Shown: positions 8,519 through 17,505, counted from the first letter of the stretch. The stretch: DNA of 64,000 nt from Bacillus sp. 1NLA3E (GCF_000242895.2 NC_021171.1:4560001-4624000), one strand, 5' to 3'. The notes: a model not told the origin generated them from the sequence alone. Program-made: numbers and translations.

Positions 8519-8863
8519 GTGAAAATTATAAGGCGAATTAGTGACATTGATGTACCTATTACGATAAAGGTTTACGATCGATTTTGGCCGCGGTTTAGAG
8601 GGCTGATGTTTAGACGGAAACCGATTGTGGATGAAGGCATTATGTTTTCACCCTGTAATTCAATCCATATGTTCTTTATGTTTTTTGCGATTGATGTTGT
8701 GTTTCTTGATGACGATGATGTGGTGGTAGCTGTAAGGAAGAACTTGAAACCAAATCGAATAATATTTCCGATTCGTGGTGCGGTTAAAACGTTAGAGCTG
8801 CCTGTTGGGACGATTGAAGCTTATTCAATTGTGCTTGGGGATCGAATTATAGTGGGAAAATAA
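8519..8863 (+). CDS. DUF192 family protein
   Basis: The 114-aa protein matches the DUF192 family, with the motif RFRGLMFRR near the N-terminus. The centre has a PCNSIHMFFMFFAIDVVFLD signature and the C-terminal part has AVKTLELPVGT. The family is of unknown function and is often near pilus or secretion genes. I prefer the GTG at 8519 because GGAAGGG lies about 6 nt upstream and the family motif begins soon after; an upstream ATG at 8450 lacks a ribosome site. It is divergent from flp across the 47-bp repeat array. Confidence 0.8.
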   Translation: MKIIRRISDIDVPITIKVYDRFWPRFRGLMFRRKPIVDEGIMFSPCNSIHMFFMFFAIDVVFLDDDDVVVAVRKNLKPNRIIFPIRGAVKTLELPVGTIEAYSIVLGDRIIVGK

Positions 8864-9045
8864 ATTAATTTGGAAGGGGATTCGGTGGTGGTGGTGGTTG
8901 GCCGGATTGCCTTTTTTTGTGGTTTTTTGGGGTGTTTTTGTAGCTTTTGGGATGTGCTGGGATTAGGTTGGTTCGTCGTTGGTTTGTTAGGTGCTTTATT
9001 ACGGTTTTTTGGCATTTTGGGGGCTGGGCATTGCACTAGGAACGT

Positions 9046-9114
9046 TTATCGGCCGCTATCGTGGTTTTATCGACCGTTTTGGCAATTTTTATCGGCTAAT
9101 CGCCAAAAATTACC
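9046..9114. repeat. 21-bp tandem repeat (TATCGGCCG type), site 1
   Basis: About three units of a 21-22-bp repeat start with TCGGCCGCT or TCGACCG and end ...TTTTA. They close with TCGGCTAATCGCCAAAAATTACCA. The same array occurs at 54319-54423 and 57641-57690. The surrounding 8870-9262 region has a G-rich open frame without a ribosome site, which I do not call a gene. Confidence 0.75.
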
Positions 9115-9262
9115 AGCTGCGACACCAGCGTTAAAGATGATTTGGTGGGGTGGCCGAGAGTCGCCTCAGTGTCTGCGGAATCGTTCTTTATTTTTCAAAG
9201 TCTTAAAAATGGAATACTTGGATTTCCTCATCATATATAAAGTATAAAAGGGGAAATGCGTA

Positions 9263-9496
9263 TTGGTTAAGGCATGTATTGTTTGTGGTGCGAATACTAG
9301 GAAGGTCATTAAAACCGGATATGAGCTTGTTCATTCTGATAGTAAAGATCCATTTACCCAAGCTATTTTAGCTAAATATGGGAAACCTCCTCTAGGAATT
9401 GGGGCAATTTGCAATACATGTCTTACGAAGTTAGCAAGAAAGCAAACTTATCTCATCGATGCATTATTTTCTCCATTGATGGAAAGCAAGATGTAG
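9263..9496 (+). CDS. Small protein with two CxxC motifs
   Basis: The 77-aa product begins at a TTG codon with AAGGGGAA about 7 nt upstream. It has CIVCGAN near the N-terminus and ICNTCLTKL near residue 50, a pattern that suggests one bound metal ion. I do not recognise a named family. It ends 14 nt before a strong terminator, which supports it as a real transcribed gene. Confidence 0.6.
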   Translation: MVKACIVCGANTRKVIKTGYELVHSDSKDPFTQAILAKYGKPPLGIGAICNTCLTKLARKQTYLIDALFSPLMESKM

Positions 9497-9510
9497 GTCG
9501 GGGATTGGGG

Positions 9511-9549
9511 GCCTGCCTCCAAGTGTATTGGAGGCAGGCTCCTTTTTTT
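9511..9549. terminator. Strong terminator between the CxxC gene and the DUF3231 gene
   Basis: A perfect 12-bp G+C-rich stem (GCCTGCCTCCAA / TTGGAGGCAGGC) with a 5-nt loop is followed by CTCCTTTTTTTATT on the plus strand. It lies between two converging genes and serves at least the plus-strand one. Confidence 0.9.
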
Positions 9550-10554
9550 ATTGTTCTCTGTTCATTAAGTCATTTGGTGGAGCTTGTGGTGGACATTCCA
9601 TCCAGCCGTGTTTGATTGTTAAATTTGCACCATCTTCAGCTAATAATCCTACCTCTGATATAAGTCGAGTGTATTTTTGGATCAAATCCTTCCTTATGCT
9701 TTGTGATAGCGCCGTACCATAGTTCCCGATGCCGGTAATATACATTAAACATATGTGATACATCATCAGCTTGTCTGAGAAAGGTGGTTTCGTTGAATCC
9801 AATATATCGCTGTCCCAGGTCATTGGGGCTGGTAAGCTTTCCTCCGTTAAAGTGGCATGAAATATTTCGATATGTTTTTTAGCTATTTCTTTGACACGGA
9901 CCATATAATCCCTAACATCTGCTGTTTTTGCCGTTTGGGCAAATCCGATCGCTAAGGCTCTTCCCATCGCATTTGTTTGAATGTTTGTAGCTAGATGGGA
10001 AATTTCGAGTGCTACAAGGGGCCGCTTTTCGCCAAACCACCCCGACAGAAAGCTTTGCTTTTTTACAAATTCAACTTGATGTTGCGGTGTTATATAAGGT
10101 GGTCTGATTGAAAGACCTTTGTTTAATAGAATTTCTGTGACCATATTGAATAGCTCGGCGACGGTGGCTAAACACGCTGTTGTGAAATCCCTAACATCTT
10201 GTCTGTGCGTATTCTGCAAAGCATAGGCGTACGATGCAGCCCTCCCTTGGCCATGTCTAGGAGGTAATTTAAATAAAATGAATCTGAGAACAGTCTGGGT
10301 GCATTCAAGTTTATGTCCTCATCAGTAAATCCTAGCGGAATGGGGATATGGTCTCCGGTAAAAATCTCGGTGATTTTTTCTAAGTGATTTTGGGCCAGTG
10401 ATAAGGCGTACTCGATTGCTGGGCGCGTTTCAGTGTCTTCTACGTTATGTAGAAATACCGTTAATACACATTTGGCTAAGCTATCCCCCTGGTAATTAGC
10501 CCAAAGGTAACCTATCTCCGAAGAGGTTAAACGAATGTTATGTTTTTTTTCCAA
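9548..10554 (-). pseudogene. Frameshifted DUF3231 family gene
   Basis: Two overlapping frames (10168-10554, 128 aa; 9548-10219, 223 aa) together make one DUF3231-type protein of about 330 aa with two similar halves. The N-terminal frame runs well to LLDMAKGG. Continuity is then restored in the other frame as AASYAYALQNTHRQDVRDF, so a 1-nt indel in the GGGAGGG run around 10241-10247 breaks the gene. DUF3231 proteins are common in spore-formers and of unknown function. A sequencing error in the G-run is the main alternative to a true pseudogene. Confidence 0.75.
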
Positions 10555-10675
10555 TTATGCCACTCCACTTACAGTTTTCTTACAGCTAGTGTTTGCCTGT
10601 TTGGATTATTTAACAGTGCTAATAATTAGTAAATGAGTGATAGGAGGACGAATTAACGCTGTGAAGCATAATTGG

Positions 10676-10710
10676 GTGCCTGACCCCCGGTGCTTTAAAG
10701 TGGTGAAGAG
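10676..10710. repeat. TGCCTGACCCCC dispersed element, solo copy
   Basis: GGTGCCTGACCCCCGGTGCTTTAA matches the longer elements at 14671 and 22382. The rest of 10555-10900 holds no recognised gene, only a probable promoter region for the DoxX gene. Confidence 0.55.
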
Positions 10711-10907
10711 ATGATTCGGTACGGATTGTCTTTTTTGACTGCTATGTCAATGTTGATGAGGTTTTCACTATTACGGTGTAATAAAATGTTCATACATTTA
10801 TTACAGATTTGTGAATTCGAAGGAAAATCCACCCATTTGGTCATTTTTTTGTTATATTAACAGTGTACTTAACGTATTTATTCTAATTAATAAAGGAGAT
10901 GTTTCAA

Positions 10908-11420
10908 ATGGTAGTAAATTTTCTAAGAGAAAACAAAATTGCAGCAGGCATTTTGACAGTCCTTCGTTTATATATGGGATATTCATGGATCACTGCAGGG
11001 TACCACAAGTTGGCTGGCGGTTTTGATGCTTCAGGATATCTAAAGGGTGCAGTGGCTAAACCAGTAATGGGTCCAGATGGTGGCATGGTTTACGGCTGGT
11101 ATGTAGATTTCCTAAAACACTTTGCCTTACCAAACGTTGATATCTTTAACACGATCGTTCCAATAGGTGAATTTTTAATCGGTCTTGGACTTTTGCTTGG
11201 ATGTTTAACAACAGCTGCTATGTTCTTTGGACTTGTGATGAACTTCGCGTTTTTCTTAGCAGGAACAGTTTCTCATATTCCAACTGACCTTTTCTTAGGG
11301 GCAATCATTTTATTCTCTGGCTATAATGCAGGTCGAATCGGTCTTGACCGTTGGGTGATTCCATTCATCCGCAAAACTGTTTTCAAAACAGCCGATCGTA
11401 CGGCACATAAAACAGCCTAA
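10908..11420 (+). CDS. DoxX family membrane protein
   Basis: The 170-aa protein has four predicted membrane segments and the DoxX pattern: LRLYMGYSWITAGYHKLAGG, then VPIGEFLIGLGLLLG, and a C-terminal LFLGAIILFSGYNAGRIGLDRW. The family includes the DoxD subunit of thiosulfate:quinone oxidoreductase and stress-related membrane proteins, so a redox or quinone role is possible but not shown. I chose the ATG at 10908 because AAAGGAG lies 9 nt upstream; the ATG at 10899 abuts that site. It is monocistronic with its own terminator. Confidence 0.85.
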   Translation: MVVNFLRENKIAAGILTVLRLYMGYSWITAGYHKLAGGFDASGYLKGAVAKPVMGPDGGMVYGWYVDFLKHFALPNVDIFNTIVPIGEFLIGLGLLLGCLTTAAMFFGLVMNFAFFLAGTVSHIPTDLFLGAIILFSGYNAGRIGLDRWVIPFIRKTVFKTADRTAHKTA

Positions 11421-11479
11421 ACCTCTTGGCATTAAACGAGTTTCTTAGAACAACAAACTTCGGTTAGCATATTAGAAGA

Positions 11480-11510
11480 GGCTTCGCTCAGTAGCGAAGC
11501 CTTTTTTATT
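11480..11510. terminator. Bidirectional terminator between doxX and the glucosidase gene
   Basis: A 9-bp stem (GGCTTCGCT / AGCGAAGCC) with a 4-nt loop is followed by TTTTTTATTTTA on the plus strand. It sits between converging genes. Confidence 0.85.
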
Positions 11511-13212
11511 TTATCCGGTAAACCCTTGTTTCATATGGACCTAATTCAAGTTTGTGTTCGGTTATTCCATAGTTGTTTAACAGCAAGTGGCGTCGGTTAA
11601 AGCATGCACCCAACTCATTGGTCAATAATGCGGGTTGATCGGAAAGATTAGCGATTACGATGACTTTTTTTCGGCCGAGTGTCCTGGTGTAGGCGTAGAT
11701 TTGCGGATCATCCGGTAAAAGCAGGTCATAGGTGCCATATGTGAATACCTTATTGGCCTTTTTCAAGCGGATCATTTTTTTATAGAAATTCAGTATTGAT
11801 GCTGGGTCGTGTCGCTGAGCGGCTACATTAATGTCTACGTAATTCTGATTTATTTTTAACCAAGGGGTGCCTGTGGTGAAACCGGCGGATTGATCGGCGG
11901 ACCATTGCATTGGAGTGCGGGAGTTGTCGCGGCTCGTGGCCAGGATGACTTCCATAATTTCCGCGTGCGGAATGCCTTCGATTCGTTTCAAACGGTACAG
12001 GTTTTTGGTGGCCACGTCATTGTATTCTTCGATGGAATCAAATTGGACGTTGGTCATGCCGATTTCTTGTCCTTGGTATATGAACGGTGTGCCTTGCATC
12101 AGAAAATACATGGCGGCGAACGCTGTTGCACTTTCGCGCCAATACTGACTGTCATTTCCCCAGGTTGAGACAACACGGGCATGGTCATGATTTTCAATAA
12201 ACAGGGCGTTCCAACCTTTGCCTTCGAGACCTTTTTGCCAGCGTGACAAGACCTCTTTTAATTCGACGACATCAAGTTTCTTTTTCACTTCCGCATCCCA
12301 GAGGGCGAGGTGTTCAAATTGGAATACCATATTGAAATTACCTTGCTTTTCGTCGACCCAAACATCAATATCGTTGACGGTGACTCCGTTCGCTTCGCCA
12401 ACGGTGATGATGTCATATTTAGCGAATGTCGCTTCCTTTAGCTCTTTTAGTAAGGGCTGGATGCCGTTGACGTTCATCATTTTGGGAAAAGCAGGAACGT
12501 ATTTCAGTCCGTCGGGATTTGGCATATCAGCAAGTCCGGTCTCTTTTTTGATATGGCTAATGGCGTCAACGCGGAAGCCGTCAATCCCTTTATCGAGCCA
12601 CCAATTGATCATTTTGAAGAGCCCTTTCCGAACATGGCTATTTTCCCAATTCAGGTCAGGCTGTTTTCGCGAAAAAATGTGCAGGTAGTACTGTTCGGTT
12701 TGGTGGTCGTATTCCCAGGCTGAGCCGCCGAAAATGCTTTCCCAGTTATTAGGTTCAGCGGGGGTTGGGGTTGATGGTCTATTCAAATCAGCACCGTCTT
12801 GTGGCGGAGCGTTGTCCTTGCCATCCCGCCAGATATACCAGTCGCGCTTTGGATTGTCCCTGCCAGAGCGCGATTCGATGAACCATGGATGCTCGTCGCT
12901 TGTATGGTTGATGACTAGGTCGAGGATCAGCTTCATGCCGAGGCGATGTGTTTCTAGTAGGAGCTGATCAAAGTCCGCCATTGTTCCGAATTCAGCCATG
13001 ATTTCTTGGTAGTTGCTGATGTCATAGCCGTTATCATCGTTTGGTGATTGGTACATTGGGGAGATCCAGATCACTTCAATTCCCAGGTCACTTAGATAGG
13101 GTAACTTTGAGATGACACCCTGGATGTCGCCAATCCCATCCCCGTTCGAATCCATAAAGCTGCGGAGATAGATTTGATAGGCTACTGCTTCTTTCCACCA
13201 TAATTTCTTCAT
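11506..13212 (-). CDS. malL: GH13 alpha-glucosidase / oligo-1,6-glucosidase
   Basis: This 568-aa cytosolic glycoside hydrolase of family 13 (subfamily 31 type) splits alpha-1,6 or alpha-1,4 glucosyl ends of oligosaccharides. The start region WWKEAVAYQIYLRSFMDSNG and DLVINHTSDEHPWF are typical. The catalytic set is visible as Asp in GFRVDAIS, Glu in TVGEANG and Asp in IENHDHAR. ATG at 13212 has GGAGGAG upstream and fits the family N-terminus. It stands alone, with no phosphotransferase or regulator beside it. Trehalose-6-phosphate hydrolase or sucrase-isomaltase-like specificity cannot be excluded. Confidence 0.85.
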   Translation of the reverse strand: MKKLWWKEAVAYQIYLRSFMDSNGDGIGDIQGVISKLPYLSDLGIEVIWISPMYQSPNDDNGYDISNYQEIMAEFGTMADFDQLLLETHRLGMKLILDLVINHTSDEHPWFIESRSGRDNPKRDWYIWRDGKDNAPPQDGADLNRPSTPTPAEPNNWESIFGGSAWEYDHQTEQYYLHIFSRKQPDLNWENSHVRKGLFKMINWWLDKGIDGFRVDAISHIKKETGLADMPNPDGLKYVPAFPKMMNVNGIQPLLKELKEATFAKYDIITVGEANGVTVNDIDVWVDEKQGNFNMVFQFEHLALWDAEVKKKLDVVELKEVLSRWQKGLEGKGWNALFIENHDHARVVSTWGNDSQYWRESATAFAAMYFLMQGTPFIYQGQEIGMTNVQFDSIEEYNDVATKNLYRLKRIEGIPHAEIMEVILATSRDNSRTPMQWSADQSAGFTTGTPWLKINQNYVDINVAAQRHDPASILNFYKKMIRLKKANKVFTYGTYDLLLPDDPQIYAYTRTLGRKKVIVIANLSDQPALLTNELGACFNRRHLLLNNYGITEHKLELGPYETRVYRIK

Positions 13213-13361
13213 GTTAAAGGCTCCTCCACATGAGGGGTTTTGTTTTATCATACTAATTGGAGTTGATTTTAGACATCTTTTTTTGTGGATACAATTCCAA
13301 TTTTAGTAAATATTAAGTAATAATATTTACACCCATTTTTATGACGTTTAGGAGCAACCTT

Positions 13362-14150
13362 ATGAATAACTATTCAAATGACAATACTGCCCGGCGTTAT
13401 AAAGCTTATGTAAGTACGCTTGGGTCGGCGCAAATTCATCTAAGGAGCCCATTTATTATTGCTTGGTGGTCTGCAGCTTTTCCTGGAGTAGGGCATCTTT
13501 TACTTTCAAAAAATCTCCGTGGATTTGTATTATTTATTTGGGAAGTGTTTGTAAATATACATGCACATATAAACGGAGCCATGATCTATTCGTTTCAAGG
13601 GAAAATAGATATGGCAAAAGCTATTTTAGACACAAGATGGTTGCTCATTTATATCCCTGTTTATCTGTTTGGGATTTGGGATAGCTATCGAACAACTGTC
13701 GATTTGAATCAGATATCTATTTTAGCTGATAGAGAAGATCATCAGTTTAATACTTTTTCTATTGATGCGCTGGAGATTAACCATCTTGATAAGCGGAAAC
13801 CTATCATATCAGTATTTTGGTCTTTGTGGATTCCAGGGTTAGGGGAACTCTATATTCATCGAATTATCACTGCCTTTTTTGTTATTATTTGGGCTGTGGT
13901 CTTTTACTACTTTTCCCATGCACCTGAAGCTATCAGTTTACTTTTCTTAGGCAAAATTCAGCAGGCAACCTCCGTGTTAAGACCGGAATGGTTTCTGTTC
14001 CTTCCCTCTGTTTATGGTTTTTCTATGTATGATTCCTATATCAATACTGTTGAAAACAATAAACTGTTTGATAGCGAACAGAAGACATTTTTGAAATTAA
14101 ATTACCAGAATCCTAATTTTGAAATAATAAAAGGAACTAAAGTGGAGTGA
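13362..14150 (+). CDS. Membrane protein with two internal repeats, function unknown
   Basis: The 262-aa protein is built of two similar halves. Each half contains an AAFPGVGHLLL / LWIPGLGELYI motif followed by a hydrophobic helix (GFVLFIWEVFV / AFFVIIWAVVF) and a second helix ending in a W/YDSY(R/I)xTV element. The P-G-(V/L)-G motif with a following helix is reminiscent of TM2-type domains. ATG at 13362 has TAGGAG about 8 nt upstream. The next gene starts 4 nt after its stop, so the two are probably one unit. Confidence 0.7.
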   Translation: MNNYSNDNTARRYKAYVSTLGSAQIHLRSPFIIAWWSAAFPGVGHLLLSKNLRGFVLFIWEVFVNIHAHINGAMIYSFQGKIDMAKAILDTRWLLIYIPVYLFGIWDSYRTTVDLNQISILADREDHQFNTFSIDALEINHLDKRKPIISVFWSLWIPGLGELYIHRIITAFFVIIWAVVFYYFSHAPEAISLLFLGKIQQATSVLRPEWFLFLPSVYGFSMYDSYINTVENNKLFDSEQKTFLKLNYQNPNFEIIKGTKVE

Positions 14151-14154
14151 TTGT

Positions 14155-14622
14155 ATGCAAATATTCTCAACTTTTGAACACACCATTTTTCTAGAGTTAG
14201 CGATATCTTCTATAGAACAAAAAGGGGTCAAGAAGGAGGACATTTTTGCTGTCCCTTTAAATAATCGTGTTGAAGAACGGAAATTATTTGATTCACTTCA
14301 CCATGCCGATGGAACCTCGCTCATAGATCTTGCGATGGCGCTTGCGACTGTATTTGCGGTAATTGGGGCTAGTTTTGGATTTACCCTAAAGTGGGGGCCC
14401 ATTTATTGGGGACTCATCGGTACCTTTTTTGGCTTTATGCTTGGATTTGGGATTAAGTTATTTATTTTTAAAGTATTGCGGAAAAAGAAACGACTGTTAA
14501 AAGGGAAACACGGTGAGGTCATCCTCATCATCGATTGCCACGAAAATAAAGCGGAAGCGATCGAACAAATCCTCTGGGATCATCTAGCCTTAGGCGTGGC
14601 TAAGATACAGACGAGTACATAA
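14155..14622 (+). CDS. Small membrane protein, function unknown
   Basis: The 155-aa protein has a polar N-terminal region of about 60 residues and two adjacent hydrophobic helices rich in Gly (residues about 65-105). A basic stretch (RKKKRLLKGKHG) and a short alpha/beta-like tail with LIIDCHENKAEAIEQIL follow. I do not recognise a family. It is closely coupled to the preceding membrane-protein gene. Confidence 0.65.
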   Translation: MQIFSTFEHTIFLELAISSIEQKGVKKEDIFAVPLNNRVEERKLFDSLHHADGTSLIDLAMALATVFAVIGASFGFTLKWGPIYWGLIGTFFGFMLGFGIKLFIFKVLRKKKRLLKGKHGEVILIIDCHENKAEAIEQILWDHLALGVAKIQTST

Positions 14623-14670
14623 AGGGGGGCGGGCTGGGGTTGTCGCTGTAATGCTGTAAAGTGCGAAGCG

Positions 14671-14743
14671 GTGCCTGACCCCCAGTGCTTTACAGCGGTA
14701 AACAAAGAAAAGGCTTGACCACTAGAATTCGGGGTCAGGCCTT
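14671..14743. repeat. TGCCTGACCCC element with inverted end, copy in left repeat
   Basis: GTGCCTGACCCCCAGTGCTTTACAGCGG is followed about 40 nt later by GGGGTCAGGCCTT, so the ends are complementary and could form a long hairpin. The element recurs at 22382-22448, and its first half at 10676. Confidence 0.65.
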
Positions 14744-14858
14744 AATAATGAGGGTTATTTGTAGGGTCCATTGATTTTTTCTATGGAAGGACGCTAAGAA
14801 TGGGTTAATGGTATTTCAAATGTAATGAAATGTTGGTTTGAATTTGTGTGGGTTCTCT

Positions 14859-15074
14859 TTACGAGTTTGGGGTTGGCTTCTCGACTCGGGCAATAAAGGT
14901 GTAGCATGCATCAGGAAAGGGGGTTTCTGAGGATGCAGCCTCAACAATATATTGCTCGACTTGGCTAACTCGCTTTGATAAATCGGTCAACCTACGATTC
15001 GACCTGCCGATCATGGTGATTAAGTTTTCCAGTAGTCTTTCAACCTTTACAAGCTGTTCGAAAGATTCATCCAC
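14859..15074 (-). CDS. 71-aa coiled-coil protein downstream of ssb (copy A)
   Basis: The product is 71 aa, starts at GTG and has a GAGGGAGG site about 9 nt upstream. Residues 8-45 (VKVERLLENLITMIGRS, then LTDLSKRVSQVEQYI) look like a heptad coiled coil. It is nearly identical to the copy at 22564-22779 (one visible residue change, Ala to Thr at position 47). The retained reading frame suggests the duplicate is recent or still useful. Function is unknown. Confidence 0.6.
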   Translation of the reverse strand: MDESFEQLVKVERLLENLITMIGRSNRRLTDLSKRVSQVEQYIVEAASSETPFPDACYTFIARVEKPTPNS

Positions 15075-15078
15075 ACCA

Positions 15079-15412
15079 TTATGCCTCCCTCGAAAAACTC
15101 ATGGGCACAGGATCCGGTTCAGGTACAGGTATCGTTACATGCTCAGACTCTGTCACTCTTTTTCCAAGAAACTGAACACCCTCTGCCACAACTTCAGTCA
15201 CATACACTCTGCGTCCTTCATTATTTTCGTAGTTGCGGGTCTGAATTCTGCCGGTAATTCCGACAACGGAGCCCTTCCGGCAATAATGAACCGTATTTTC
15301 AGCCGCTTTCCGCCACAGAGTGCATTGAACAAAATCAGCTTCTATCTGGCCATTTTGATTTTTGAAGTGGCTATTTACAGCTAAAGTGACATGCGTGACA
15401 GGAATGCCTTCA
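15079..15412 (-). pseudogene. ssb fragment lacking its 5' end (copy A)
   Basis: The minus-strand frame matches the SsbB C-terminal two thirds encoded at 22784-23117. This includes [19 protein letters not shown] and the acidic-proline tail. The N-terminal OB-fold strands that follow [16 protein letters not shown] are missing, because similarity breaks at 15412. It has no start or promoter of its own and is not expected to make SSB. Confidence 0.85.
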
Positions 15413-15608
15413 TGTGGATTTTATTATGTTCTGTCACAAAAACACCTGTTTTTAAGATATTTTTGAACATAAATAAGTCACATTTTTTCATAAATTTTGT
15501 CATAAATAGATATTTTCTTTAGTATAAATTGTCATTAATTTATTACCTGTATTATATTCTTTCTGATATGGGGGAAATCTTACTTTTCATTCACTATGTA
15601 CTAAGTAG

Positions 15609-15863
15609 GATCTAATACTTGATGAATGGCTTCTAACATCTTTAACAGGAAGTGAAGCTCGAGATTTATTAGAGATTGTGGAAGCCCGTCACCAAGTGGC
15701 CTCTACCATATTCTGTTCTCAATTTGATACTCAAGGATGTTATGAAAAGATTGGAGAGGAAACCTTAGCAGATGCTTTCTTGGATCGCAACATTCACGAC
15801 TCATACACCATTCTAATTGATGGAGAAATGTCGATGAGAGAAAGACATGGGCTAAAATATTAA
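15609..15863 (+). mobile_element. IstB C-terminal remnant of an IS21-family element
   Basis: About 80 codons read as the C-terminal end of the IS21 helper ATPase IstB. The ARHQVASTIFCSQFDTQG segment is followed by IGEETLADAFLDRNIHDSYT and SMRERHGL. The N-terminal ATPase part and istA are absent. It starts about 200 bp inside the left island junction, so an IS21 element probably took part in island formation and then decayed. Confidence 0.85.
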
Positions 15864-15897
15864 TCTTAGGACTGAGCCATTACCGTAAGGCAGTGGC

Positions 15898-15985
15898 TCT
15901 TTTTGTGTCACTACTGTCCCCCATTTCTGACATGAGTGTCCCTAAAATATGGCATAACTGTCCCTTTTCAATGGCAATATTCATT
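15898..15985. mobile_element. Probable IS21-type terminal repeats
   Basis: Three TGTCCC motifs spaced about 20-25 bp (ACTGTCCCCC, GAGTGTCCCTAAA, ACTGTCCCTTTT) directly follow the istB remnant. Multiple short end repeats of this sort are typical transposase-binding sites of IS21-family ends. The rest of 15864-16446 is AT-rich and holds no gene I can support. Confidence 0.5.
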
Positions 15986-16446
15986 TATGAATTCTAGTAT
16001 TAAATATAGTGGGCGATTGCGAAAAAACTACAGTTCGCAATAAAAATACACCCTCAGGTGTCAATTTAAATTTTCCTTCCCCATGGAAGAAATCAAGAAG
16101 TTCTTCCTTCCAAGTGATTTAAGGAAAAGTCCATATTCCCGAAACACACTGAAGTTTAACAAACTCGAAAATAATCAATAACTCAGCTTGGGACTAGACA
16201 TAATTCTGATTAATAAGCAGTATTCAGAAAAAAGGTAGTGATTATTTATTTTCTATGTATAAAGACAATATATATAAAAATTTTCTCATTTCACTAAAAA
16301 ATTTATTTAGTACCAATTAGCGATAACATTAAATTACCTTTAAACTTTCGATAAATCCCTAAAAATAGGGATTTATCGAAGTAACGCAATGGAATTTTAT
16401 ATTAAAAATCACAACACGCCTTGTAAATGAGCTGTTCGTAAAAAAA

Positions 16447-17124
16447 CTATTTTAGCCCTGGTTGTGGTATTAAACCTCCAAGAGAACTTAATCCAACTCC
16501 AATTAAGAATACAATCACAACAAGAGTGACTGCCTTATTCTTGCTTATTCCTGTCACAATATGCAAACCTATACCCAGTACAGCATAGTACCAGATTTTG
16601 AAAATATCAAAGCTCTGAGCAATAGCATTTAGCATTTTGTTATCCTCAAATAACGGAGCCATACTCGTATATGACACTTCATATCCTCCAAGGGAAAGAG
16701 CAATCAAAGTGTTAACTAATACTCCTAGAGATGTAATAATACTTGAGTAAATTACAACAGCTAATAGCCTTTTATATGAAGTATCATTACTCATAATTAC
16801 CATACAGAATTTGTATAAGGCAGCGGCGATGAAGAACATAATCACTCCCCCAAACATTCCCCCAATAGCTCCCATTCCCATGGATAAAGCAACCGGGATC
16901 TTCATATCCGACATCAAATCGGCATCATTTAGGATTGGGTTATCTAAACTTAAATATGAAACAAGGGATCCTGTTATTCCCATCAATAGAATCATGATTA
17001 CCAGCGGCAGTCCAATTGAAGCTTCTTCTTTCATCCTCTCAAATTGAATGGTTGGGGATGTGATGATACCAAATAGTGAAGGCTTTTCCTTATTTATTTC
17101 ATTAATCATTACATTTGTTTCCAT
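16447..17124 (-). CDS. Yip1 family membrane protein (YknW-like)
   Basis: The 225-aa protein has five or six hydrophobic segments and a Yip1-type start (KPSLFGIITSPTIQFERMKEE). It resembles YknW, which works with the YknXYZ ABC transporter against toxic peptides. Such Yip1 proteins also accompany the accessory ABC transporters of circular bacteriocin clusters. The start is ATG with GGAGAGG upstream. The permease fragment just upstream is degenerate, so its partner complex is incomplete here. Confidence 0.7.
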   Translation of the reverse strand: METNVMINEINKEKPSLFGIITSPTIQFERMKEEASIGLPLVIMILLMGITGSLVSYLSLDNPILNDADLMSDMKIPVALSMGMGAIGGMFGGVIMFFIAAALYKFCMVIMSNDTSYKRLLAVVIYSSIITSLGVLVNTLIALSLGGYEVSYTSMAPLFEDNKMLNAIAQSFDIFKIWYYAVLGIGLHIVTGISKNKAVTLVVIVFLIGVGLSSLGGLIPQPGLK

Positions 17125-17147
17125 AAATATCCTCTCCTCTTCTATTC

Positions 17148-17505
17148 CTATCTTAATACATCGATTGGATCCCGCTTTGCAGCTTTGTTTGCCGGCATTA
17201 AGCCAAAGATAATACCAAGAGTCATTGAAAAAAATACACCACTAATCACGACTTGAACAGATACCAGTGCTGGCCATTTCGCAAATGCAGATACAATGTA
17301 TGCTCCTCCGACTCCCAATCCAATGCCAATGATCCCACCCAGAAGGGTAAGAACCATGGCTTCAATTAAAAACTAAAGTGAAATTTTTCCCCTTGTCAAA
17401 TGGCTACAACAGTGATAATCGACCCGACTCCGATGATTATCCCGAGCATCGTAAGCATAGAATACCCTAAACGCAAATAGGGAGAAGACATATGCTCAAA
17501 ACTTG
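17148..17505 (-). pseudogene. YknZ/MacB-type permease, internally deleted remnant
   Basis: On the minus strand an N-terminal piece (LTMLGIIIGVGSIITVVAI, then a stop) precedes a C-terminal piece. The latter has an LLGGIIGIGLGVGGAYIVS helix, a further helix and the LMPANKAAKRDPIDVLR ending typical of FtsX/MacB permeases. About 300 central residues are missing. The gene probably once encoded the permease of an accessory ABC exporter with the adjacent Yip1 protein. The 17506-17972 stretch beyond it is AT-rich and shows nothing recognisable. Confidence 0.8.

Larger units (their letters stand above)
14671..15412. repeat. Left direct repeat of the ssb island (copy A, ~742 bp)
   Basis: This segment matches 22382-23117 in the same orientation with scattered substitutions and a few small indels. 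It spans a TGCCTGACCCC element with its inverted partner GGGGTCAGGCC, the 71-aa gene and the 3' two thirds of ssb. Similarity stops abruptly after GACAGGAATGCCTTCA at 15412, which marks a junction. Confidence 0.9.

Noticed and set aside
8870-9247. 125-aa plus-strand open frame after the DUF192 gene
   Set aside because: Extremely G/T-biased, no ribosome site, and it runs through the 21-bp repeat array.
15013-15384. Plus-strand frame opposite the ssb fragment (and its twin at 22718-23089)
   Set aside because: It is a shadow of the ssb coding strand, duplicated only because the locus is duplicated.
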